In this document: piece by piece, positions 48,316 through 56,510 of the stretch | How the letters are laid out: each line of letters starts with the position of its first letter | Position numbering within the stretch: position 1 is the stretch's first letter | Assembly: GCF_016735695.1 (NCBI RefSeq) | Contig: NZ_JAERQD010000001.1 | Span: forward strand, 186,001 to 250,000 | From: Microvirga zambiensis WSM3693 | Lineage (GTDB): Bacteria > Pseudomonadota > Alphaproteobacteria > Rhizobiales > Beijerinckiaceae | Direction: 5' to 3' | DNA: 64,000 bases | Notes under the pieces: generated by a model | Told to the model about the DNA's origin: nothing | What the model saw: only the letters and a program-made list of their open reading frames with translations | The model's database searches: none | Made by a program: the position numbers and the translations under genes

Positions 48316-49173
48316 TCACACCGTGCTGGAACCGCCGCTGCGTTCGGACAGCGCGGCGCCGATCTGCGCGACCAGTTCCGCGATGAGCCCCGTGCTCTCC
48401 CAGGCGTAGATGGAAACCATGATCGCGGCTTCGTCGCTGAACGGCATGTAAGGCCTCACGTGGCGCCCGAGGGTTGCGGCGACCGGGAGCAGCGTTATGC
48501 CGAGACCGCCCTCGACCGCGACGAGCACATTGTTGAGGCTGCTGCCTGAAAAGGCGATGTACCAATGGCGGCGCTCGCGCTCGATGCGCTCGAACATGGT
48601 CTCGCGGTAAAGGCCGCCGGGAGGGAAGGTCACGAGGGGCATGGGGTCGGGCCAGGCATCCGGAGCGTCCCTGCTCTCGAACCAGCCCGTGGACTCGCTG
48701 AAGCTTGCCCGGCAATCGTTGCTGGGTGCCGGCTCCTTGACGACGACGATGTCGAACTCGCCGCCTCGGTAGCGCCGGGTCAGGTCGCGGCTCAGCCCGG
48801 CGCTGACATCCAGACGGATCTCCTGGTGGCGCTTGGAGAACTCGCCGAAAAGCCGGGCCATGGGGCGGCTGAAGACATCTTCCGGCAACCCGATGTGAAT
48901 GGGCGTCGTGCCGGCCGGATTGCTCAGGGCCGCCGTCGCCTCCTGTTGAAGCGTCACGATCCTGCGGGCATATCCGAGAAGGCGCTCTCCCGCGGCGGAG
49001 GGCCGGATGGGACGGGCGTCCCGGTCCACCAGAATCTGCCCGACCGCCTCCTCGAGCCGGGCCAGCTGCTGGCTCAGGGTCGATTGCGTCATATGCAGAC
49101 GCTCAGCCGCCCTGGTGAAGCCACCGGCTTCAACGATTGCAATGAAGGCTCGCAATAGGCGTGGATCCAGCAT
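48316..49173 (-). CDS. LysR family transcriptional regulator
   Basis: A 285-residue regulator. The winged HTH is at the N-terminus (LLRAFIAIVEAGGFTRAAER, then MTQSTLSQQLARLEEAVG). The effector domain begins near 90 (TTPIHIGLPEDVFSRPMARL). ATG 49173 follows GAGGGGCAG; the earlier ATG 49197 adds eight residues. It is divergent from the Tat-exported amidohydrolase gene and upstream of the penicillin acylase gene on the same strand, so either may be its target; divergence favours the amidohydrolase. Confidence 0.88.
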   Translation of the reverse strand: MLDPRLLRAFIAIVEAGGFTRAAERLHMTQSTLSQQLARLEEAVGQILVDRDARPIRPSAAGERLLGYARRIVTLQQEATAALSNPAGTTPIHIGLPEDVFSRPMARLFGEFSKRHQEIRLDVSAGLSRDLTRRYRGGEFDIVVVKEPAPSNDCRASFSESTGWFESRDAPDAWPDPMPLVTFPPGGLYRETMFERIERERRHWYIAFSGSSLNNVLVAVEGGLGITLLPVAATLGRHVRPYMPFSDEAAIMVSIYAWESTGLIAELVAQIGAALSERSGGSSTV

Positions 49174-49422
49174 CTGCCCCTCGTCGGCACGCGGCACTTG
49201 TCATTCAATAAATCAATAATTGCGATCTGAACATTTAATTTCCAGATGATGCAGGGAGGCGCTATCGTCCTGACATTGCAGCAAAGAATTTTGGCGGCCT
49301 GAGCGAGCTCCTGGAGTGGGAGCGCCGATCGGCAGTCTTGTAACGGCCAAGCCGGGACTGGGCAGCTGACGCCGGCTCGAATGCCGCCGACCATCTCGAC
49401 GACAAGCAGAGAGGAACGCCCC

Positions 49423-50817
49423 GTGCAAAGTGCAAACCACCAAAGCCGCAGAGCCTTTCTTCGCCATTCCGGTGGATTGGCAGCCGCGTCCACGATATTG
49501 GGCTTGAGCGGCGCGCAGACCGGAGCCGCCGAGGCCATCGCCAACACGGACAAGTCCCGTCAGCAGATCATGACCCTTACCGACAGCCATTACTATCTGA
49601 CTGATGTGCGTCTCGAGGAAGGCTTCGAGTATGACGGCGAAGTGGTCGTCGGCACCCGGACCGGGATCCGCACCCTGGAAATTCAGAACGGTCGCATCAA
49701 GGCGGTGCACGGCGCGGATGCCGCATTGAATGCAGCCCTGCCGCGCTACAAGGCGCAGAGCAACCTGCTTCTGCCCGCGTTCCGGGACATGCATATCCAC
49801 CTGGACAAGACATTCTATGGCGGCCCTTGGCAGGCTCCCCTGCCCCGTCAGGGCAAGACCATCATGGACATGATCGCGCGGGAGGAGGTGCTGCTTCCAA
49901 AACTCCTGCCGACCTCTCAGGCGCGTGCGGAAAAGCTGATCGACCTCCTCCTCTCACAGGGCAGCACGGTGGCGCGCAGCCACTGCAACATCGATCCGGT
50001 AAGCGGATTGAAAAGCCTGGAGCATCTGCAGCTTGCACTGGCCAACTATCGCGACAGCTTCGAATGCGAGATCGTCGCCTTCCCGCAGCACGGGCTGCTG
50101 CATTCCAAGGTCGACGGGCTGATGCGCGAGGCCATGAAGATGGGCGCTCATTATGTCGGCGGTCTGGATCCCACCAACGTCGACGGCGCCATGGAAGCAT
50201 CGCTGGATGCCATGTTCAAGATCGCGCTCGACCACGACAAGGGCGTGGACATCCATATCCATGAAACCAACCCCGCCGGCGTCGCCGCTCTCAAGTACAT
50301 GGTCGAGACCGTCGAGAAGACGCCGGCTCTGCGCAACCGGCTCACGCTCAGCCACGCTTTCGCCCTTTCCACCCTGCGCCCCGAGGAGCTCAACGAAATG
50401 GCCGAGCGCATGGCCGCGCAGGGCGTGACCGTGGTGTCGACGGTGCCGATCGGACAGCGGGTGATGCCGCTGCCGCAGCTGCGGGCGAAGGGCGTCAAGA
50501 TCATGACCGGCACCGACAGCGTGATCGATCACTGGTCCCCGTTCGGTAGCGGCGACATGCTGGAGAAGGCCAATCTGTGCGCGCAGCTTTACGGCGGCAG
50601 CGACGAGTTCCGCCTCTCGCGCGCTCTCGCGATTGCCACCGGCGACGTGCTGCCGCTGAGCGACGACGGAGCGGTGGCGTGGCCGAAGCCCGGCGACGCG
50701 GCCGAATTCGTTCTGGTCGATGCGAGCTGCTCGGCAGAGGCTGTTGCGCGACGCTCGCCAAGGCGTGCAACCTTCCATAAGGGGCGGTTGGTCTATGGCG
50801 CTGTAGAAAGTGTCTGA
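49423..50817 (+). CDS. Tat-exported amidohydrolase (cytosine-deaminase-like)
   Basis: A 464-residue protein. The N-terminus has a twin-Arg signal (QSRRAFLRHSGGLAAASTIL), so it should be folded in the cytoplasm and then exported. The hydrolase part has the metal ligands HIH (FRDMHIHLDKTF), His in VDIHIHETN, His in RLTLSHAFALS and Asp in MTGTDSVIDHW. This pattern fits the amidohydrolase superfamily close to cytosine deaminase or N-isopropylammelide-type enzymes. The substrate is unknown. The GTG at 49423 has AGAGAGGAACG upstream and puts the twin-Arg signal at the normal distance; ATG 49381 is less likely. Probably controlled by the divergent LysR protein. Confidence 0.82.
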   Translation: MQSANHQSRRAFLRHSGGLAAASTILGLSGAQTGAAEAIANTDKSRQQIMTLTDSHYYLTDVRLEEGFEYDGEVVVGTRTGIRTLEIQNGRIKAVHGADAALNAALPRYKAQSNLLLPAFRDMHIHLDKTFYGGPWQAPLPRQGKTIMDMIAREEVLLPKLLPTSQARAEKLIDLLLSQGSTVARSHCNIDPVSGLKSLEHLQLALANYRDSFECEIVAFPQHGLLHSKVDGLMREAMKMGAHYVGGLDPTNVDGAMEASLDAMFKIALDHDKGVDIHIHETNPAGVAALKYMVETVEKTPALRNRLTLSHAFALSTLRPEELNEMAERMAAQGVTVVSTVPIGQRVMPLPQLRAKGVKIMTGTDSVIDHWSPFGSGDMLEKANLCAQLYGGSDEFRLSRALAIATGDVLPLSDDGAVAWPKPGDAAEFVLVDASCSAEAVARRSPRRATFHKGRLVYGAVESV

Positions 50818-50843
50818 GGCATCGATTGTCGGCCGAGACGTTT

Positions 50844-50877
50844 GGAGCGTCGGATCCACTTTTGGGTCCGACGCTCC
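50844..50877. repeat. Palindromic repeat, ACTTTTGGG family
   Basis: GGAGCGTCGGA and TCCGACGCTCC arms around TCCACTTTTGGG. Follows the amidohydrolase stop and precedes the ankyrin gene. Confidence 0.7.
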
Positions 50878-50916
50878 ACGCATTGAAGAGCGCATCGTTC
50901 CCGCAGAGGGTTGATC

Positions 50917-51594
50917 ATGCATGGACGTCTCGCCATCTCGCTATTCGTTGCACTCGGAATGATGGGCCATTCGATGACAGCTGTTGGACAATCGACCGGC
51001 GGAAAGGACCTGTTGAACGCCGTCACGAGCAAGGACGTCGATGCAGCGCAGGTTCAACGCCTTCTGGCGCGGGGTGTCGACATCGATGCCCGGGACGAGT
51101 CCGGGCGTACCGCCCTGCTCATCGCGACCCACGGCAACAGGATCGAGATCGCGCGGGCCCTGATCGAGGCTGGGGCCGATGTCAATGCGAAGGATCGGAT
51201 CGACGACAGCCCCTATCTGTATGCCGGCGCACGTGGCCATCTCGAAATCCTGAAGATGACGCTCGCGCACGGTGCGGACCTCAAGAGCACCAACCGCTAT
51301 GGCGGCACGGCCCTCATCCCGGCATCGGAGCGAGGCCATGTGGACACCGTCCGGACCCTGATCGACGCAGGAGTGAACGTCGACCACGTCAACAATCTCG
51401 GTTGGACCGCTTTGCTGGAGGCGATCATCCTCGGGGATGGAGGCGAACGCCACCGGCAGATCGTCGAACTGCTGGTCAAGGCAGGTGCCGACGTCAACCT
51501 GGCCGACCGGGATGGCGTGAGGCCGCTGCAGCATGCGCGCAGCCGCGGCTACAAGGGGATCGAGACAATTCTGGTGTCTGCCGGCGCCCGATGA
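50917..51594 (+). CDS. Exported ankyrin-repeat protein
   Basis: A 225-residue protein with an N-terminal export signal (LAISLFVALGMMGHSMTAVG) followed by five to six ankyrin repeats. Recognisable repeat texts are SGRTALLIATHGNRIEIAR, ALIEAGADVNAKDR, GHLEILKMTLAHGADL, GGTALIPASERGHVDTVR and LLVKAGADVNLADRDG. It probably mediates protein binding in the periplasm; the partner is unknown. ATG 50917 follows AGAGGGTTGATC. It faces the caspase-like gene tail to tail. Confidence 0.85.
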   Translation: MHGRLAISLFVALGMMGHSMTAVGQSTGGKDLLNAVTSKDVDAAQVQRLLARGVDIDARDESGRTALLIATHGNRIEIARALIEAGADVNAKDRIDDSPYLYAGARGHLEILKMTLAHGADLKSTNRYGGTALIPASERGHVDTVRTLIDAGVNVDHVNNLGWTALLEAIILGDGGERHRQIVELLVKAGADVNLADRDGVRPLQHARSRGYKGIETILVSAGAR

Positions 51595-51664
51595 TCGAAG
51601 GCGCCGATCCATCCCAGCTTAGGGCTCTTCGGCAAGGATCTACGTTACCGCTTACCCTGCCCCT

Positions 51665-53011
51665 TTACTGCGTCGACTCACCCGGCAGGAGCGCATCGAA
51701 TTGCTCGGCCGTCAGGTAGCCCGTGACCGCGGCGCTGCGGCTTCTCTGATAGCCCATGATCGCTTCCCGGGTCAGAGGCCCCATGATTGCATCGATCGGG
51801 CCGGTATAGAGCCCCATTTCGCGGAGCCGCTGCTGAATCAGGCGACGCTGCTTTTGCCCGAGTTGTGAATCCTCGATCGCCGCCGCCGCAACGGGCGCGT
51901 GCCGCAGGCTTTCCGCCTGGGCGGCCGCAATCTGTGCCTGGGCCTCCACGCGCTTGGCTTCCTGCTTTGCCTTCTCGGCATCCGCCTGCGCCCGCTCGAC
52001 ATCCGCCTGGGCCTTCTTGGCATCGGCCTGCGCTTTCAGGACCTCCGCCTGTGCCCGTTCCGCCCTGAGCTGCTCATCGCGGGCACGGCTTTCGGCCTGT
52101 TCGCGTGCGCGACGCTCAGTTTCGAGCTTGCCTTCGATTTCATCCGATTTCTGAACCGATGGTGCCGGCGTCGGAGATATTGCGGCAACGGTCGGGGCAG
52201 CGGGCGCGGGAGCCGGTTTTGCGAGACTGATTTCGTCGACACGCCCGAACACGGCTCCCTGGCCGCCATTCGAGGCGATCTTGACTGCCTCGTTGAGCGA
52301 CGGGCTCGGCTGTTGGAGCAGCTTGGCCAATGCTTCAGCGGCCTGCTCACCCGCAGCGTCGATGCGCGATACGGGGATGCGAGCCGAGCTGGAGAATATG
52401 GTGACCGCATTCTTCGGAGGATCGCTGGTGAACTGGGGCCTGGCATCCAATCCCTCGATGGCGCTCTCGAAGGTCGGCGACGTCATGAAGAAGAACACGC
52501 CACCGGTCTGCGCTCGCCCGACGATCTGCGCGATGTTGGTGGCGGAGAGTGCGCGGGAGAGAAGATCGCTCGCTCGTCCGAGTTCGGTATTGGTCGTCAG
52601 GAAAAATGTCTGGCCACCCCATGCTACGCCGTGACCGATCAGGACGACGAAGGCGAGATCGGCCCCTTCCGCCTTCGCTGCGAAGTCGCGCAGATTGGCT
52701 CTGGCGGTCGCATTGGTCGGATTGGGACTGACGATCACATCGAAACCGCGCGCCTTGAGAGCGTCCGCGATTTCGCCCCCCCGCTTCGTGCCGATGCTGG
52801 ATTTCGGAAGCTTTTGATAATCTTCCGCCGTCAGGACGATTGCGACTCTTCCGGAAGCATGAGCAGTACTAAAGCTCAGCAGCAGCAAAGAAACCGCAAA
52901 GACGACAAATAAACCCAAAGTCAGTATCGGATGCGGCGGACTAAACTCTCCCGATGTGCTTTTGCGCACAGAGGATCGGCCTGCAAATCCACCTGCTTGA
53001 CCGAAATGCAT
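51665..53011 (-). CDS. Caspase-fold (C14-like) protein, catalytically degenerate, with coiled coil and peptidoglycan-binding domain
   Basis: A 448-residue protein. A membrane/signal segment lies at about 29-53 (LTLGLFVVFAVSLLLLSFST). A caspase-like domain follows (about 54-260): GRVAIVLTAEDYQ, the helix GGEIADALKARGFDV and the catalytic-His strand VVLIGHGVAWGGQ. The strand that should end in Asp-Ala-Cys reads GGVFFFMTSPTF, so the nucleophile Cys appears to be replaced by Ser. After a Pro/Ala linker comes a long Ala/Glu/Arg coiled coil (about 290-380, with AQADAKKAQADVERAQADAE). The C-terminal 65 residues form a peptidoglycan-binding-1 domain (LREMGLYTGPIDAIMGPLTR). It is probably periplasmic and held at the wall. 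ATG follows GGAGACGTGCC. It is divergent from the heme-sensor gene, 81 bases apart. Confidence 0.78.
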   Translation of the reverse strand: MHFGQAGGFAGRSSVRKSTSGEFSPPHPILTLGLFVVFAVSLLLLSFSTAHASGRVAIVLTAEDYQKLPKSSIGTKRGGEIADALKARGFDVIVSPNPTNATARANLRDFAAKAEGADLAFVVLIGHGVAWGGQTFFLTTNTELGRASDLLSRALSATNIAQIVGRAQTGGVFFFMTSPTFESAIEGLDARPQFTSDPPKNAVTIFSSSARIPVSRIDAAGEQAAEALAKLLQQPSPSLNEAVKIASNGGQGAVFGRVDEISLAKPAPAPAAPTVAAISPTPAPSVQKSDEIEGKLETERRAREQAESRARDEQLRAERAQAEVLKAQADAKKAQADVERAQADAEKAKQEAKRVEAQAQIAAAQAESLRHAPVAAAAIEDSQLGQKQRRLIQQRLREMGLYTGPIDAIMGPLTREAIMGYQRSRSAAVTGYLTAEQFDALLPGESTQ

Positions 53012-53092
53012 GGCACGTCTCCAAGACTTGCATTATCATGAAATCCGGTAGTTGTTACGCGCACTAACCTCTCGAGCCGTTGGAGATATCCA

Positions 53093-53965
53093 GTGGGATT
53101 ACGGCTGAAATTCAATATCATTCTCGCCGTCTGCTATCTGCTCGGACTCAGCTTATCGATTTATCCATTTTATCAAATATCCAGGCGGGAAGCCATGGAA
53201 CAGCTGCAGTCGCAGATCGATGTTCTGCGAGCGCAGGCGCTGTCCATACGCCGTTATACCTCGGAAGAGATTCAGCCACTGCTGGCCGAACACTCAAGCA
53301 TCCAGTTCCTGCCGCAGACCGTCCCCTCGTTCTCGGCTCAAACGGCATTCCGCAATTTTCGAGGATTCTACCCCCAGTTCTTCTACAAGGAAGCCGCACT
53401 CAATCCGACCAATCCCGCCGATCTTGCGCGCGATTGGGAACGGGAGCTCATCGAGAAACTCCGGGCCAATCCCGAATTGACCAAGGATGTCAGCTTTCAG
53501 ACGATCAACAACCGCTCTCATTACACAGCGACCTATCCGCTGGTCATCAGAGACGAGTCCTGCCTGACCTGCCATTCGACGCCTGACAGGGCCCCTACCT
53601 CGATGGTTGCGCTTTATGGCAACAAGAACGGCTTCGGCTGGAAGCTGAACGAGACGATCGGCGCGCAGATCATTTCCGTGCCCATGGACATCGCAGAAGG
53701 ATCGATCTGGCGGAACCTAGGATTATTTGTCGGCACATCGAGCCTGATCTTTCTGGTCCTGCTGGTTCTGCTCAACGTCCTGCTGAACAGGTACGTGATC
53801 AGCCCGGTCACGCGAATGGCGAAGACGGCTGAGGCCGTCAGCATGGGCGATGCCTCCGTAGCAGAGTTTGAGTATCCGGGTTCGGACGAGATCGCGTCGC
53901 TGTCACGTTCCTTCAACCGCATGCGCAGGAGCTTGGATAGCGCATTGAAGATGCTCGAAAAGTGA
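53093..53965 (+). CDS. Membrane c-type heme sensor (DUF3365) with HAMP and no output domain
   Basis: A 290-residue protein. Helix 1 is at 7-26 (IILAVCYLLGLSLSIYPFY). The periplasmic domain (about 27-195) belongs to the DUF3365/Tll0287-like group, with FRNFRGFYPQFFYKEAALNP and the heme-binding CLTCH in RDESCLTCHSTP near residue 163. Helix 2 (about 205-228) leads to a HAMP domain (SPVTRMAKTAEAVSMGD). The chain ends about 15 residues after HAMP, so there is no kinase, cyclase or chemotaxis output in it. It could sense redox state, oxygen or NO. It starts at GTG 53093 after TTGGAGATATCCA, and its stop overlaps the GTG of the kinase gene (GTGA). Confidence 0.85.
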   Translation: MGLRLKFNIILAVCYLLGLSLSIYPFYQISRREAMEQLQSQIDVLRAQALSIRRYTSEEIQPLLAEHSSIQFLPQTVPSFSAQTAFRNFRGFYPQFFYKEAALNPTNPADLARDWERELIEKLRANPELTKDVSFQTINNRSHYTATYPLVIRDESCLTCHSTPDRAPTSMVALYGNKNGFGWKLNETIGAQIISVPMDIAEGSIWRNLGLFVGTSSLIFLVLLVLLNVLLNRYVISPVTRMAKTAEAVSMGDASVAEFEYPGSDEIASLSRSFNRMRRSLDSALKMLEK

Positions 53966-55455
53966 CCAGTGTGATTGATCCCTGGCCTAACAGAACCAGA
54001 TTACCGCTCGTCAGGGAATTTTCTCCGATGACCGCAGACAAGGATCTGAGGACAGGCAGTGGCCAAGGCGAGGTAGGCGGCGGCATGCCCACCAGAGTCG
54101 GCAAGTATCGCCTTGACCAAGTGATCGGCCGCGGTGCCATCGGTGTCGTTTATAAGGGCTACGACGAGCAGATCGATCGGCCCTTGGCGATCAAGACGCT
54201 TCGTCCTGAAATTCTGGAGAACCTGAGCGAGAACGACGAGCTCCTTCGTCGCTTCGCCACCGAAGCGCGCTCCGCAGCACGGTGTCTGCATCCGAACATC
54301 GTTACGGTCTTCGACTTCGTCGAGCAGGATGGCGCGCCCTACATCATCATGGAATACGTCAATGCGGGAACGCTGGAGAATGTGATCCGGCGGGGCACGC
54401 TGCTGCCGATCAGACAGGTGGGCGAGATTATGGCCCAGCTGCTGTTCGCACTCGGCTACGCGCATTCCAAAGGTGTCATCCACCGGGACGTCAAGCCCGC
54501 CAACATCCTCTGCCCTTCCGCAGCCTCGATCAAAGTCTCGGATTTCGGCGTGGCGCATGTGGAAGCGCTCGACCTGACGAAGCCCGGCGGCATCCCGATC
54601 GGAACCCCCAACTACATGGCACCGGAGCGTTTCCTCGGGCGTGCTGCGGATGTGCGTGCGGATCTCTTCTCTGCAGGGGTCATCCTCTTTCAGATGCTGA
54701 CCGGCGCGAAACCCTTCATCGCGACCGATCTGCCCGAGCTGATGCGCAAGCTGATGAACGAGCAGCCGCCATCGATCAGGACCTATCGTCCCGAGCTCTG
54801 GCCGGAAATCGATGCCGTCGTGCAGCGTGCTCTGGCTCGAAACCCCGAAGATCGCTTCCAGACGGCGGACGAGTTCGTCGTTTCACTCAACACGTCGATC
54901 GAGATGCGCCCGAGCGCCGACCTGCCGCCGCTCGATCTGACCGAACTCTCCCATATGCCTGGGAAGGAGCAGCCGTCGACACCGGCAAAGGAAAACCTCA
55001 ATCAAACCATGGCGGAGGTGCTCACTCCCACTACGATCGACGCCTTGGGGCGGTCTCTCGCGCATTCGCTCGGGCCGATCGGTCACCTCCTGGTGAAGCA
55101 GGCATCGCACGAGACGATGGACATCGATACGTTCCTGGAGTTTCTCGTCGGAAAGATCAGAACCGAAGCCGAGGCGACCACCTTCCGCAGGACGGCTCAG
55201 CAGATGCTGCGTGACGACAAGGGCTTCAAGATCGCACAGATGGAGGCTGTCATCTCGCAAGCCGAGATTCGGGAGGTGACCGAGGTGCTTCTGCCGCTCA
55301 TCGGCCCCGTCGCTCCAATGCTGGTCGCGCGGCAGGCCGAGAAAGCCGTCGGTCGTGACGATTTCTACCGCCGCCTTTCAGACTTCATTCCTAGCGAGCG
55401 GGACCGCGCGAGCTTTCTCAAGATTCGTGGTAAACTCAGTGAGACTAAACAGTGA
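53962..55455 (+). CDS. Soluble Ser/Thr protein kinase with two C-terminal LGP modules
   Basis: A 497-residue Hanks-type kinase. With the GTG start: glycine loop GRGAIGVVYKG at 56-66, Lys78 in LAIKTL, catalytic HRD at 174-176 (VIHRDVKPANIL), DFG at 194-196, and APE in YMAPERF. All key residues are present, so it should be active. There is no membrane helix. After the kinase (ends about 310) and a polar linker come two copies of a module of about 50 residues, starting SLGPIGHLLVKQ and LIGPVAPMLVAR. The GTG at 53962 overlaps the sensor stop; ATG 54028 with AGGGAA upstream is an alternative start. The coupling suggests that the heme sensor signals to this kinase. Confidence 0.88.
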   Translation: MTSVIDPWPNRTRLPLVREFSPMTADKDLRTGSGQGEVGGGMPTRVGKYRLDQVIGRGAIGVVYKGYDEQIDRPLAIKTLRPEILENLSENDELLRRFATEARSAARCLHPNIVTVFDFVEQDGAPYIIMEYVNAGTLENVIRRGTLLPIRQVGEIMAQLLFALGYAHSKGVIHRDVKPANILCPSAASIKVSDFGVAHVEALDLTKPGGIPIGTPNYMAPERFLGRAADVRADLFSAGVILFQMLTGAKPFIATDLPELMRKLMNEQPPSIRTYRPELWPEIDAVVQRALARNPEDRFQTADEFVVSLNTSIEMRPSADLPPLDLTELSHMPGKEQPSTPAKENLNQTMAEVLTPTTIDALGRSLAHSLGPIGHLLVKQASHETMDIDTFLEFLVGKIRTEAEATTFRRTAQQMLRDDKGFKIAQMEAVISQAEIREVTEVLLPLIGPVAPMLVARQAEKAVGRDDFYRRLSDFIPSERDRASFLKIRGKLSETKQ

Positions 55456-55480
55456 CACGTAGGTTCTCGATGAAAGAGTG

Positions 55481-56506
55481 ATGGACAATCTGGCGCCCGA
55501 TGTACCGAATCCCTCCGCCAAGCGCATTCGCCGTCTTCGAGCAGTCTTCGCAGCGGATATGGCCAATTTCGGCGGTTTGGTTTCCGTCGACGAGACCAAC
55601 ACCCTCGATGCCTTGTGGGCGACCCGGCGCATTGCGCGCGAGGAGCTTGCGACCCATGGCGGGTGGCTCTTCGGAATGCCGGGAGACGGTATCTTCGCCC
55701 TCTTCGAGAGCGCCGTCGATGCCGTTCGCTGCGCACTCGAGACGCAGGCCCGCCTCGCGGCCATGACGAAGTTCGATGCGGTCCGCCTACGGGTCGGCAT
55801 CCATCTCGGCGACGTTCTGTTCCAGGACGATCTTCCTTTTGGCGAGACCCTCGTCATTGCGGCGCGTCTTGAAAGCCTCGCGGACCCGGGAGGCATTCTC
55901 GTATCGGCGGCCGTCATGGAAGCGGTGGCGCCCCGCATTTCGGCGACCTTCGGCGAACGCGGCGTGTTCGACCTCAAGCACAGTCCACGGCGGATCACGA
56001 CATTCAGCGTGGAAATGTCGCCATCCGGGGCTGACATGAACGCAACCGCAAGTCTGGTCGAACCTCTCGACAGAACCGTGCTCTCCGTACCTCGATCAGA
56101 ATTCGGAACGCCAGCGAGAGCGGAAGCGAGCGTGGCTCCGCCATTTCCGTCTCCCCCCAGCCCCGAGCCCCAGACCATATCGCTTCCAAAGGCGGTTCCG
56201 CTCGTCGTACCCGTTCACGCCGCGGATCCGGCTCCGCTCCCTGGCGATGACGCGATGCCGGAGAACCCTCCTGCCCCCGCTGCTCCAGGCGACTCAGCAG
56301 CGCTTCAAGCCTGCCTCGTCGAACTGACACATGCCCTGACCATCTATCTCGGGCCCGTTGCCAGCTTGCTGGTCAAGCGCCATGCCGCGAACCTGACGGA
56401 TCTGACGGAGCTTGCCGAGGATCTCGCCCGCGAGATTCCTGCGAAGGACGAGCGCATGCAATTCCTCACGCGTGCCCAGCAGATCGTGGTGCGCAAGCGC
56501 CATTGA
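55481..56506 (+). CDS. Class III adenylate/guanylate cyclase-like protein, substrate residues altered
   Basis: A 341-residue soluble protein. The cyclase homology domain (about 15-190) has both metal Asp (Asp26 in VFAADMANFG, Asp69 in PGDGIF) and the transition-state Arg129 in IAARLE. The usual substrate Lys is Gly65, the second base-specifying residue is Leu118, and the transition-state Asn is Val125. It is therefore probably inactive, or uses another substrate. After a Pro-rich linker (about 210-285) the C-terminus carries the same LGP module as the kinase (YLGPVASLLVKRH). The ATG at 55481 follows GATGAAAGAGTG; it lies 25 bases after the kinase gene. It converges on the CRP-like gene, five bases apart. 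Confidence 0.8.
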   Translation: MDNLAPDVPNPSAKRIRRLRAVFAADMANFGGLVSVDETNTLDALWATRRIAREELATHGGWLFGMPGDGIFALFESAVDAVRCALETQARLAAMTKFDAVRLRVGIHLGDVLFQDDLPFGETLVIAARLESLADPGGILVSAAVMEAVAPRISATFGERGVFDLKHSPRRITTFSVEMSPSGADMNATASLVEPLDRTVLSVPRSEFGTPARAEASVAPPFPSPPSPEPQTISLPKAVPLVVPVHAADPAPLPGDDAMPENPPAPAAPGDSAALQACLVELTHALTIYLGPVASLLVKRHAANLTDLTELAEDLAREIPAKDERMQFLTRAQQIVVRKRH

Positions 56507-56510
56507 CGGC

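Noticed and set aside
49174..49422. LysR-type T-N11-A operator before the amidohydrolase gene
   Set aside because: The region is AT-rich and several weak matches exist, but none stands out as a clear palindrome.
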